DNA of 64,000 bases from Aphanomyces cochlioides (taxonomy: Eukaryota > Oomycota > Saprolegniomycetes > Saprolegniales > Verrucalvaceae). Positions within the stretch are counted from its first letter, which is position 1. Each line of letters starts with the position of its first letter. Shown here in pieces: positions 53,578 through 63,636 of this stretch. The DNA lies in the NCBI GenBank assembly GCA_019828595.1, contig JAHQRK010000028.1:682001-746000 (forward strand). The letters are read 5' to 3'. The translations under genes and the position numbers were made by a program. Under the pieces are notes generated by a model. The model saw only the letters and a list, made by a program, of their open reading frames with translations. It did no database searches and was not told where the DNA came from.

Positions 53578-54728
53578 CTTTGGCCAATTTCACAATGACA
53601 AGTTCAAACTCCATGTCTTTGTCAGTTTCATCCTCGGAGTGTAACGGAATATGCAAAACGAGTTTTACCATAGAGTTCTCGTCAAAACTAAATCGTAATT
53701 CTGTTTGTTCTGTCTCTAAAGCAGCTGAATTTCACACTCCAGTGGCAATATAGATACATAACCATAGTAAGTAAAAATAGAAATAGGCTTTCCCAAGTCA
53801 GCTGGTCAAATTTGGACGTAAGACTTCAAGCACTGGACAACTCTTACCCCTTTATCCTGCGACTTATTTTGGTACTTTTGACGCACGATATAAATGTCAA
53901 CTTGACTAGAACTTTGGACCTCGATTTTAGATACATCACCATGTGAAATAATTCAAAAAGACAGAGATGGGTAAACTTGTCAACGGGTTCCTTCTCTCGC
54001 TTCTCTCATGATGAAGGTGGATCACTTTCAAGGGATTCAACAATGTTGGCACGGCGGTATCTGTAGGATCTTTAAGTGATAACGCATCTCTCTACTCTGC
54101 ACTTCCTCTCAAGAACAAACGTGTCGTTTCACCAAAGTTTGCAATCGATTGTCGCTTCAGTCGGAAACACAATGTACCGTAGATCTCCCTCTCTTTCATT
54201 TTCGTAGTGGTGGACCATTATCACCTCTGTCTATGGTTGCAAATCCATGCCATCACCACACTTGACGCTTGTATTCTCCAGAGAAAGCCATCCATGAAGC
54301 CCATCACCTTTGACCACGTCGTCGTAGTCGTCGTAGCTCTCAAATTGAGCGATTCCTGCCGTCTTTTCAAGCATATCCTTTAGGAAAGAGCCATGGACGC
54401 AAGGCTAGACTGTACGGAAGCGTCCGGACGTGACAACAGCCACAGGAGGGGGCTACTCTGCTCCTTTCCATGGCCAAAAGCTTGAACTCGGGATTGTGGT
54501 CTTAGCCAGCTTGAATCCGATTGGCTAGAAAGGGACGCGGCCATCATGTCATCTGGCGTTTCGAACGCCGGAAAAATAAAATAAAAAGATCTTAAGTTAA
54601 ATACAAAGTTCAAGTAAGTGAAAATATTAAAATGGGAGATTCAGTCCAATGTTGGAAATCCGTGAATTAAACGCTTTCCATACATTCTTTAAGATAAAAA
54701 TTTGCCCAGCCTGATTTAAACACCAGAA
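53578..54728. other. intergenic
   Basis: 1.15 kb upstream of both the four-helix protein and the bZIP gene (divergent). No gene, repeat or known site recognised. Confidence 0.35.
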
Positions 54729-56057
54729 TTGAATTCGCCGGTGACTGGAAGAATGGAGAAGGAGCGAAAGGCGGCAAAACCAGCGGCCGCCACTGCTCGC
54801 GTTCCTTCCAGCAGCATCCGCCCAGAGACCATGTACCAGTGGCTAGCCGTCCAGGAATCCCAGAAGAAGAAGACTACGACCGCGCCCGTCGCGAATTTGC
54901 CGAATTTGCCCATGATGGGAATGCCCCATCCCCATCTCCCAGCGAATGCGATGCAATTGCAACAACTCAATCAAATGCTTCCGCTGATGCCAACATACCC
55001 TGGTTTCCTCGGCTTTGGCAACCTCAATCAGCAACCGATCAACAACGCGACCGCAGCAAACCCAGCCACAACGTCACAAGTCCAACCGGTTGTCGGAGCA
55101 AATCCTCTCAACCTATTCAACATGGCCAAAATGCCCGAACCCGATGATGCGTCGAAATCGAAAGCTAAGTCGCGTGTCAACGCAGATGTCAAGTCCGACC
55201 AAGATGGATATGTGACGTCTCCAACTTACAACAACGACGAGATGAATCCACTCCGCAAACGTCGGTTGGAACGCAACCGTGAATCAGCGCGAGAGTGCCG
55301 ACGACGCAAGCGTGATCACATTCTAGGCGTTGAAGAGCGGTGCAAATTGCTCGAGAAAGAGAACATGGAACTCCGATCTCAGTTGAAAGCTGGAAAGGAA
55401 GCCATGAAACAAGAGGAGGACGAAAAGTACCAAATCTGCCAAGAGCTCGAAAAGATGATTCGAGATGGCGCGAGCGAAAACGACCTTGCGGCGAAGATCG
55501 ATAACTTCAAGGAGGTATTGCAATCTGATGGTGATACGGTGCTTACGCTGTCTCCTCTAGCAATATTCAGACTATGGCCAAGCGCGGCGATCAGCGTTGA
55601 GCTACCATTTACATCAACTTGAACGGCTCCTCATGCCAACTCAAGTGACCAAGATGTGTATTTGGGCACTCAAACAAGACGACGCATTCTGGGAGGACGG
55701 TGCCGAAGACGAAACGAGTTTATTGTCGATTCTAACGCACGATCTTGGCCTCACCGAGGAACAGCGCAAGACAATCCAATCCCATCGGTACGAATTCCCC
55801 GGCTTGCATTCCAGTAGCTCATGCTTGTGTTGCTTAGAGGAGCCGTTGTTAAGATATGCGAAAACCTTCGCTTGGCTCTCAAACTCCTCAACGAACTCAA
55901 GCATGATGTGGAAGCGAAGAACATCACACTCGACACCGAGATGGATCAACTTCAGAACATTCTCACGCCGACGCAACGCGCCAAGTTCATCGTTTGGGTC
56001 ACAAACAACCCAGCCTGTATGCATCTCCTCAACAAACTGTGGACCAACGTCTTGTAA
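54729..56057 (+). CDS. bZIP transcription factor with C-terminal regulatory domain
   Basis: Exons 54729-55530, 55571-55787 and 55838-56057, introns 40 and 50 nt, 412 aa. The basic region at 176-195 (LRKRRLERNRESARECRRRK) has the N-x7-R contact pair (Asn183, Arg191). The zipper follows directly to about residue 245. N-terminal to it is a Pro/Asn/Gln/Met-rich region, probably an activation segment. After the zipper comes a helical region (SYHLHQLERLLMPTQVTKMC, EDETSLLSILTHDLGLTEEQ, ILTPTQRAKFIVWVTNNPAC) ending in HLLNKLW. A post-zipper domain of this type recurs in oomycete bZIPs and may bind a ligand or partner. The start may also be the Met at 54753. Confidence 0.9.
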
Positions 56058-56088
56058 AGCTCTCCTTTATATATATCGCTCAAATCCA

Positions 56089-56112
56089 GTCGTCGTCGTC
56101 GTCGTCGTCGTC
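56089..56112. repeat. (GTC)8 microsatellite
   Basis: Eight perfect GTC units just after the bZIP stop, presumably in its 3' UTR. Confidence 0.95.
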
Positions 56113-56449
56113 ATCTTGGTGCACTTTCTCCATCCTTGACGCGAATCATCCAGAATGCATGTTGTTCGGATATTGATACGGAAATCCGGATAATACGATT
56201 CCATACAAAAGGAATAGGAGGTAATCATGAAGTAGATCGGAGCCTTTGATCGTATGCTTCTATTCCTTGGCTGATATATCTCGATTCAAGTTTGCCGATG
56301 ATCTGAGAACTCTTGCCTTGCTTGATCCTAGGGATTGATCGAGGGGATCCAAAGAGCTGACCGAATATCCGGATAAATATGCTGGATTATCCGGAACCGG
56401 CACAGTCGTATCCGGATATGATCTTTCAGGTCTGCGATCTTGTCCTGCC
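56113..56449. other. intergenic with clustered TATCCGGATA words
   Basis: Five copies or half-copies of TATCCGGATA occur between about 56164 and 56418 in both orientations, immediately upstream of the REEP gene. Confidence 0.5.
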
Positions 56450-57021
56450 ATGTCGCTCTATGTCTTAAGCGAAGGACTGACGTAGGATGACGCGCCCGCG
56501 GTCTCATCTAATAAACGAATAGGTTGTTTGGTCTCTTATCAGGAGCGTATCAATCTCTCAAGGCGCTTCGTCGACAGGAACGACACTCTGATTGCCACAA
56601 AGTGCTCAAGTTTTGGACCGTGCTTGGCTCGATCATTCTCTTTGAGCAGTACGTCGAAGGTTTCATCGCGTGGCTTCCATTCTACTACTGGATCAAATGC
56701 TCAGTCGTCGGGGCTTTATTGTTGCCGAAAGCTCAACTGCACGTCGTCGCGTTTGAATCCATCGTGTTGCCATTGATTGACCATGTCGATGCGTACTACC
56801 GCGACACAACGAAACCAGAACTGCTCCGTCTGGGGGGAATGTATGGGCAATGGCTCCATCAAGCTGTCATGCAAATTGCTCTCCCAACCCTCTCAGATAC
56901 TGAACTCGACAAGCTTGAACGCGATTTGAAACAGCGACTCGCTGACATTGAGGTAAACCCCCCTGGTCTCACAGACCTCTCACCGATGAGTCTAGGCCGC
57001 AAGAAAAGCGAGAGAGGATGA
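56450..57021 (+). CDS. REEP/TB2-DP1/HVA22 family membrane protein
   Basis: Exons 56450-56481 and 56523-57021 across a 41-nt GT-AG intron give 176 aa. The family signature is visible: a short N-terminal segment (LFGLLSGAYQSLKAL), then KVLKFWTVLGSIILFEQYVE, FIAWLPFYYWIKCSVVGALL and LPKAQ. A family member is expected to form hydrophobic hairpins that wedge into the ER membrane and curve it into tubules, helping traffic and ER shape. A Leu/Lys/Glu-rich amphipathic helix (ELDKLERDLKQRLADIE) lies near the C-terminus, as in REEP5/Yop1. The splice gives a Met start; without it the frame has no ATG, which supports the intron. Confidence 0.85.
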
Positions 57022-57277
57022 AAATTGATGCTGACTTTGTTCCGTAATAAACGTTCATTTGATGAGAGTCTTGGTGAGTGAAGATGTTGGAATGGCATTC
57101 CCTTCATAGACCATGTCGATGGATTATCCTGGATATCCATGACGCAGTAACAGTGCGCCACTCGATCCACAACACGTTTGGAGCTGTTCTCGTTCTGCCG
57201 CAGGTGACCAGAGAGTACTCGCTGAATTTGCTGGCGTTTGAACTCTGGTTTGACGTTGCTAGCCACAGAAGCACCAC

Positions 57278-57523
57278 TCATGCAAAGGTAACAAGTATGC
57301 GCTCGACTGCATCACCGATTGCACCGCTAGGAAGTCGATGTGGTTCTTGGTAATGGATTTCCATCCAAGGAGGGAAATGCGATGTTTCAGGCGTTGGACT
57401 TTATGGAGATCGTCTGGGGAACTGTGCGTCTTGGGCGTTTCACCTGCTTCTACAGTGTAGTTCCTCCACGCGGCGTTCCAGCTTGGCATAGAGCTGGACG
57501 ACATCTTCCTCGAGCGATTCCAT
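57278..57523 (-). CDS. small unknown protein (66 aa or longer)
   Basis: Exon 57444-57523 (MESLEEDVVQLYAKLERRVE..., an amphipathic helix) joins exon 57278-57398 (PTPETSHFPPWMEIHYQEPH...) across a 45-nt GT-AG intron. The product has no recognised family. A further GT-AG pair near 57250-57290 could extend it, so the C-terminus is open. It converges on the REEP gene. The start helix reads like real protein, but overall support is modest. Confidence 0.35.
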
Positions 57524-58120
57524 CCGTCTACTACTCCGTCCCATATCTTTTGTCCACAACAATTTTTTTTCATTTGTGTACACTTTGCAGCTTTTGGAAT
57601 TACTCGATCCTGATTAGCTTAAATTCAAGCTCGTGATCTCCTCTTTTATTTAAATTCGTTGATTTCTTCCAACGAAAATTTTATCGACACTGAAGTAGAG
57701 TGGGTGGGATACATGAGTGAAAAAGGGAAAGACTCGCTAGAGCTTCGTTTTGAAGCCGCCGTCTACATATCTTTGTCGAGTTGTCAGCTATACTGTTTTG
57801 AATGGCATCGTCCTGGTTTCATTGCCCAGAAAGCATTATAGCAGCCAAAACTTCAACTAAAAGAAAAATATTTCAACCCATAAATGTAAGCCAAGGAGGG
57901 TCATTATAGAAGTCAGATTGGGTATGAGGCATCAAAACAATGATATTAAGAGATTTAATGCATCAAATGTCTAATATACAAAGCCTGGAGCTTATAAAAT
58001 GAGTTTATCTTCCCACCATTTAGATAAACTCTTAATATTTATAAAATACTCTATTGTTCAATATTTTTCAATACAAAAATCAAGTGTAATAATCAGAAGG
58101 ACAAAAGATGCGGGGCGGAG
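57524..58120. other. intergenic
   Basis: AT-rich; no gene, repeat or known site recognised. Confidence 0.35.
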
Positions 58121-59525
58121 TATTATTGATTTGATACAAATTTTTGGTGGGTGCTCAATCGAATCACGCCGGCAAATCGATCCACCAATCGCGCCGATTG
58201 GCTGAAATTTTCATAAATGATTTTGATTGGCTGTTCTATAGAGAATACTGTTTGCTCGTTCTTGCCATAAACGATTGCCAACAGTCGACGCTTAATTCCG
58301 AGGAAGAAGTAACCGTACAAACAGTGCATGGCAGTGTTCGGCCTGGCGTGTTGCGATATGGCTGACTCGATGGCGCTCATTTGTCGACAACTCGAAATCA
58401 AATGAAGAAATATCATCAATTGATTGGACAATTTTACCCACTAAAAAGAATGCACAAATAGCCAATAGGAACGGTTTTGGATCGATTGTGCTGGCTGTGA
58501 TTAAACCATGCCAAAATCCGAAATTTCACTCGAAAGCACAATAGTATTTGCCATCTTTTAGCGCCGAGAAAACCTACCGGTACTTGGACATCGCTTCCAT
58601 GCGTTTGATTCGAGCACGCATGTTGCTCTGCCGCAGGGTCGAAATCGTCGCTCGGAGAGCGCGCTTGCTCTGGCGCTACCAAGCTATAAGAGCATCCCAG
58701 CAATGTAGTTCATGTCGCTGTCGACTCCATCTATCAGTCTCAAGGAGCTTCCATGTCATCCGGTCGCAGGAAGAGCGGCAAGTATGTCGGTCATTCGTTC
58801 AGCCTGGTGTAGCCTTCGGGTCGAAAGCGACCACTGATCCGACGAATACTCGGGCCCCTGCTCTAGCCACCAACAAGGCTACACTCATAGCCACCGTCTC
58901 ATGGACGCTGTTGCTCGATCCATCATTGTATTTCAGCAGCCTCATGGCCACTGAATCGATTGAAACGTTGCAAAGCCAGCTCACAACAGGGTCCTCTTGC
59001 AGCTCTTGTTCAACAGCCACATCCATTTTCATCTCACGTAGGAGCAGCTGCTACGTGAGATGACGGTCACGACCCAAGCAACTTGACGACTTGACGCAAC
59101 ACGTCGCGAGTACAAAGCCCCGTGGACTTCTTCATCTCTCATGAAACTACACTTCTATATTCAGTTCATGCCACTCGATCGCGTCGACTAGACGCAGCCC
59201 CCTCCAGTCCGAAGTCAATCCCGCTTTCCATGGCCAGTTCTTCATCCTTGTAAAGAAGCTAGATTTGGCAACTATTATTGTGGATTCGCTAGAAATTTCC
59301 CAATTTGGATTGGTTTTTTGTATCAATCTCCAATCGCGCCAATACATTGGATGAATGAAAATTAGAACAGTACTTTCTCCCATGGGAACTGTACTTTCTC
59401 TCAAATTTTATTCAGCCAATCAAAATCGCCCAAAATATTTATTAGCCAATGGCGTCGATTGGTGAATCGATCCGCCGGCGTGATTCGATTGAACGGGGTC
59501 TGGAAATTCGTATCAAATCAACAAT
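58121..59525. mobile_element. Harbinger-like non-autonomous element
   Basis: About 1.4 kb with imperfect inverted ends of about 85 bp. Both start TTGATTTGATAC and share TCAATCGAATCACGCCGGC and ATCGAT[CT]CACCAATCG. The inside holds no intact transposase; an open frame at 58548-59063 has no recognised domain. The 3' arm resembles sequence beside the decayed Harbinger transposase at 29.7 kb, hence the superfamily guess. Confidence 0.55.
59030..59062. repeat. perfect 12-bp inverted repeat (hairpin)
   Basis: CATCTCACGTAG and its exact reverse complement CTACGTGAGATG separated by GAGCAGCTG. No run of T follows, so it is not a simple terminator. Confidence 0.85.
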
Positions 59526-60165
59526 AATACACATGAAACTTGTTGACGCACCCAGTGGCTTCCAACCTTCAACTCTGACGAGCCATCACCAACTGCTTCT
59601 TACGAGTGACAACAAGCAACGAAGCAATTATTGACCATCTGTCATGCGATGGTCTCTCTGCACGATGGCAAGCAAACCACGCGTAGTAGTCAAGGTCAGC
59701 CCACTTGATCCCTCACGCCAATCCACCGAGCAATGCAACGACAAGAGGAATTCTCGAAGGCTGGCCATTCCAACACACGGCAGTGCCACCTCCAGTGGGT
59801 TGGTATCGCATTACGTTCGTGGCGGCGTCAACATGACGAAGATGTCGAAGAACGACGCTGACACAATACACAGCATGGCTAACGCACACGAGTACGCACC
59901 CAAGTCGCCCCGAGCTTTTTGTCGTGAATCGCATCGAAACCACCTGATTCGAGTGTCGTCTGTCGATGTGCCTTGTTCCAAACTCAGCGTGGCTTGGCTT
60001 TTCCAGGTCATAGGCGTGACAATTCACAACAACCGATGGAACTTCTCCGCGTGACGAGGAATGCTCCCATCTCGAATATCCACATGGCGTGCAACAGGCG
60101 ACGAAATGGTCTTTCAACAAAAGGAGATCATAATTGGTTTTGCTCCCTCAAGAACATCACTGACC
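59526..60165. other. intergenic upstream of the secreted basic protein
   Basis: Open frames on both strands (59644-60054 + and 59713-60120 -) overlap each other and show no domain; neither is supported. Confidence 0.35.
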
Positions 60166-61038
60166 ATGCAACTCGTTGCTCCCCTTCTCGTCATGGCGTC
60201 GCTCGCCTTGGCCCAAGACTTTTCCCAAGACACGTCTGTCATGCGCAGCCTCTCTGAAAACGCCGTTGATGCTTGGGATGTTGTCGGCGATGAACGAGCG
60301 CTCTTGTATGCTGCCAACCCTGCTCCTCGTGGTGCTGCCAAGCCTACTCCTCGTGGTGCTGCTAAGCCTACTCCTCGTGGTGCTGCCAAGCCTGTTGCCC
60401 GTCCTGCTGCCAAGAGTGCTGCTCGTCCTGCTACCGCTCGAACGCAACGTAAACCAGCAACTCCCTCCAAGAGATCTGGAGCTACCAAGCCAGCCGCTGC
60501 AAAGAGGACTGGTGCTAAAAATCCTGTGGCCAAGAACCGCGCCAAGAAGCCTGCGGCCAAGAAGACCGGCGCTAAGAAGGCTGGTACTCGTAAGGCTGGA
60601 TCCAAGAAGGGTGTGAAGAAGGCCGGCGCTAAGAAGGCTGGCACTCGTAAGGCTGGAGCCAAGAAGGGTGTGAAGAAGGTTGGCGCTAAGAAGGCTGGCA
60701 CTCGTAAGGCTGGTACTCGTAAGGCTGGCACTCGTAAGGCTGGTACTCGTAAGGCTGGCACTCGTAAGGCTGGTACTCGTAAGGCTGGCACTCGTAAGGC
60801 TGGAGCCAAGAAGAATGCCGGCGCTAAGAAGGCTGGTACTCGTAAGGCTGGATCCAAGAAGGCTGGTACTCGCAAGTCTGGTACTCGCAAGGCTGGCACC
60901 CAGAGAAGTGGTGCCAAGAAGCCTGCTGTCGAGAAGACTCAAGCTAATAAACCACGTGCAGCTCGAACGACAACCAAGTCGACTGACGCAACGCGCGGTT
61001 CCGGTCGTCGAAACGGCGCGAAGACTGGTGCCAAGTAG
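60166..61038 (+). CDS. secreted, highly basic Lys-Ala-Gly-Thr-Arg repeat protein
   Basis: 290 aa from the Met at 60166, chosen because it directly begins a signal peptide (MQLVAPLLVMASLALAQ, cleavage near residue 17). A short acidic pro-region (18-50) contains GDERALLYAA, then PRGAAKPT repeats (54-75) and an Ala/Lys/Arg/Pro region. From about residue 145 a long array of KKAGTRKAG and KKAGAKKG units (15-bp unit, up to seven identical copies in a row near 60700-60800) runs on, followed by a Lys/Arg/Thr tail. Composition resembles histone H1 tails, but a secretion signal makes a chromosomal role unlikely. It could bind nucleic acid, wall polyanions or host surfaces, or act as an antimicrobial cation. 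The in-frame Met at 60061 would bury the signal peptide. Confidence 0.8.
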   Translation: MQLVAPLLVMASLALAQDFSQDTSVMRSLSENAVDAWDVVGDERALLYAANPAPRGAAKPTPRGAAKPTPRGAAKPVARPAAKSAARPATARTQRKPATPSKRSGATKPAAAKRTGAKNPVAKNRAKKPAAKKTGAKKAGTRKAGSKKGVKKAGAKKAGTRKAGAKKGVKKVGAKKAGTRKAGTRKAGTRKAGTRKAGTRKAGTRKAGTRKAGAKKNAGAKKAGTRKAGSKKAGTRKSGTRKAGTQRSGAKKPAVEKTQANKPRAARTTTKSTDATRGSGRRNGAKTGAK

Positions 61039-61440
61039 ACTGGCAGGAAGAATGGAGTGGACGTGCCTCACCTCCAATAAACGCGTCATTCGAATGAAAA
61101 ATGTGTCTTCTCGATTGACAAAGTCGTGTTCGATGTCTTTCCATCCTCGCTGGGCAATGCTCACTCGTCACCTAATGTCCTGATTCAAAAGGTGCAAAGG
61201 CGGCACAAGTTTGAAAAGGAAAACACGATCTACGACTCGACCAGCCGCTGGTAGCGACGGCACTTTTGCATCGGCCCTGTTTGGTGATGAGATCAACTCA
61301 GGTTTTTGGGTCAAAACATATGGAAAAAGGGCCAAAAACCAGGTTTTTGATGGTTTCAGCGAACACGAATTTTTGGGTTTTGGGACATCGCTATATTGCC
61401 CCAAAGTCATTGCCCCACTGAAAACCTGATTTATTATTTC
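61039..61440. other. intergenic
   Basis: 3' flank of the basic protein gene. No supported gene. Confidence 0.35.
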
Positions 61441-61530
61441 TACAGAAAAACCTGCTAGTTTAAACACCTCGGATAGCTAAACGCCTTTCGAACTGAACAG
61501 TTTTCAATCCACGGACAGATTTCCATATGA
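61441..61530. repeat. solitary mariner end
   Basis: Almost identical, over about 90 bp, to the reverse complement of 33163-33251, starting at a TA followed by CAGAAAAACCTGCTAGTTT. The opposite end of the element was not found, so this copy is truncated. Confidence 0.8.
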
Positions 61531-61924
61531 GGTGCCAGAACTGATAAAGTGGCTTATCAACCATTGTGCAACGTTTGAGTTAGCTATTGCATGATCTTCT
61601 AGAAATTCTAAGCTGCATTTTGACACCTTAAACTCCTCCTGAAGTGCTCTCAATCAAAAGTTATGGCGCATGGACTGACGCGCATGACATCAAATCTCCA
61701 AAAATGTCATTTTGAGATATTTGCACCTTTTGATAGCGCTTTTTATGCAGAATCGCATGATAATGTTCTTTTCGATTGTTTCGAACTAAAAGACATACAA
61801 ATTCCTCGAAACATTGTTAGGAAATGTTTTTTACAGATGTTTAAAACAAATCGATGTCATTAAGACTGATTTTGATTTCGTGAGTGTCAATTTAGACTGA
61901 TTTTGATTTCCGCATTGACATTTA
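61531..61924. other. intergenic
   Basis: AT-rich sequence ending at the TA target site of the pogo element (61923-61924). No gene seen. Confidence 0.35.
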
Positions 61925-62082
61925 CAGGGAACGACGCTGAATAGTGGACAAATCTTATTATCATATTATAAGCCAATTAAATTTCTTGAAATTTTATGGT
62001 TGCAAATCCGTTGGCCAAAATATTTGAAAATCAGATTAATTAAATTTTTGCCGCCGATAACTCTCTAACCTGATCTCGTGCC

Positions 62083-63186
62083 ATGTCTGATGTGCATCCC
62101 AATGTTTCCAAGCCACGTCCAAGACCAAACATCGCGCAAAAGCTCCAGGTCGTAGAGCTTGCCAAACAGCATGGCTTGAGCTCTGCTGTAGCCATCTGTG
62201 GTTACTCTCGAAGTGCGGTGCATTCGTGGCTATCGCAAGAGTCGAAGCTCATGGACTTCCTTGGGTCGAAGACGCGACGACGAAACACGGGCAATGCTGG
62301 TGCCAAACCAATCATCCCCGATCCTCATGAGCTTGCCATCTTTGTACGCGACCTTCGTCGCGAGGAGTTGCCTGTCACGAGTGGCCACATGATCAAATTC
62401 CTACGAATGAACCATAAGGAATGGCTTGAAGAGTACATGTCATCACGGAAGTCAGGATACCAATCACTCTTGCGCTTGCTCCAGCGATTTGCCGACCGCT
62501 ACGACTTTTCTCGTCAGCGTGTGTGTAAGCAGAAACATACCCAAGCCGACTTGACCGAGACTCGCGTTGTATTTGGACGAAAATTCCATGATCAATACGG
62601 CCACATGGATCTCGACTGCATCTACAATGCCGATGAGACCGGCATATACTACGACATGTGCCCTACCACAATATGGGCTGTACGAGGTGGAGGCAGTTAT
62701 GTTGCCAAAGGCGAGCGCCACCCGTACCGAATGACGGCAGTCCTGACCATCCGAGCGGATGGTCTCAAACTTCCAATCTTGTTTATCATCCGTGGTGCGA
62801 ACGGTGGGGTCATCGAAACCTCAGAGTTTGAGACATATCCTTGTGACCACGTCTACGCCATGCAAGGGAGTGCGTGGATGGATGCGAGCGTCTGGCGGCG
62901 ATATCTCCGCGAAGTGCTATACTACAAGATCGAGAATCCGTCAGTGTTGCTTGTCGACAATTTTGACTCTCATGTCAGTGTTGAGAGCGAGAAGATAATT
63001 GGCGACGAGTTGGGCTCTGAGCTGTGTGCGTTGCCACCAAACAGTACCTCTTACTGCCAGCCACTGGACGTGTCCATCATGGGGCCTTTCAAACAGCATA
63101 TGCGCGATTTGTGGGTTCTATCAGATGACAATGCGACAACTGCAAAAGAAAAACGAATGGTAACGCTATTCAAGCTTGGGAAATGA
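62083..63186 (+). CDS. pogo/Tigger transposase, late frameshift
   Basis: 367-aa open frame with an N-terminal helix-turn-helix (IAQKLQVVELAKQHGLSSAV, YSRSAVHSWLSQESKL) and the DDE domain: Asp184 in IYNADETGIYY, Asp292 in LLVDNFDSHVS and Asp329 in YCQPLDVSIMGPFK. Near 63160 the frame changes. A neighbouring frame continues AIQAWEMISEDEVRASFVKA to a TAG at 63235-63237, which is the natural C-terminus, so a one- or two-base indel truncates about 25 residues. All catalytic residues precede the lesion, so partial activity is possible. Confidence 0.85.
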   Translation: MSDVHPNVSKPRPRPNIAQKLQVVELAKQHGLSSAVAICGYSRSAVHSWLSQESKLMDFLGSKTRRRNTGNAGAKPIIPDPHELAIFVRDLRREELPVTSGHMIKFLRMNHKEWLEEYMSSRKSGYQSLLRLLQRFADRYDFSRQRVCKQKHTQADLTETRVVFGRKFHDQYGHMDLDCIYNADETGIYYDMCPTTIWAVRGGGSYVAKGERHPYRMTAVLTIRADGLKLPILFIIRGANGGVIETSEFETYPCDHVYAMQGSAWMDASVWRRYLREVLYYKIENPSVLLVDNFDSHVSVESEKIIGDELGSELCALPPNSTSYCQPLDVSIMGPFKQHMRDLWVLSDDNATTAKEKRMVTLFKLGK

Positions 63187-63534
63187 TATCCGAGGACGAA
63201 GTTCGTGCTAGCTTTGTGAAAGCACTGCCAAAGTAGTTTTGATATTCATTTTTCATAATTCTTTCAATACATTTATACTTGAAATTTGTATGTAAATTTT
63301 GCGCATTCATGGACTTGAAGTTGTGACCTGTTGAAAATGACTGGTAGGCTATTTTGGCACTTGAATTTGATCTACGGGCAGTCGGAATACCGTCAGGGGG
63401 CAACCCCTAGTAGTAGGGTGAGCATTCGTGCGGCCCCGGGCCATATGTTCTTAGGATTGGGGGTCCAGTAGGAGAGCCTATGGTGCGCGCGCTCACACTT
63501 CAGCCGCACCATATTCCAACCGTAACTTTTTTTG

Positions 63535-63636
63535 ATTTCAATGGAAATGTAATATTAAATACATATAATTTTATTTTTATACAACATTTCAATGGAAATG
63601 TAATATTAAATACATAAAATTTTATTTATATACAAC
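63535..63636. repeat. 51-bp tandem duplication
   Basis: Two direct copies beginning ATTTCAATGGAAATGTAATA (63535-63585 and 63586-63636), differing at two positions, inside the 3' non-coding part of the pogo element. Confidence 0.9.

Noticed and set aside
60240..60330. RxLR effector motif in the secreted basic protein
   Set aside because: Only ERALLY is present; the consensus R-x-L-R is not met and a dEER-like site is not in the right order.
60157..61164. 335-aa Ser/Leu/Thr-rich minus-strand frame
   Set aside because: Mirror of the Lys-Ala-Gly-Thr-Arg array; repetitive DNA keeps several frames open.
63360..63530. Short GC-rich island inside the pogo element
   Set aside because: Considered as a structured RNA or captured gene fragment; no folding pattern or coding frame stood out by eye.
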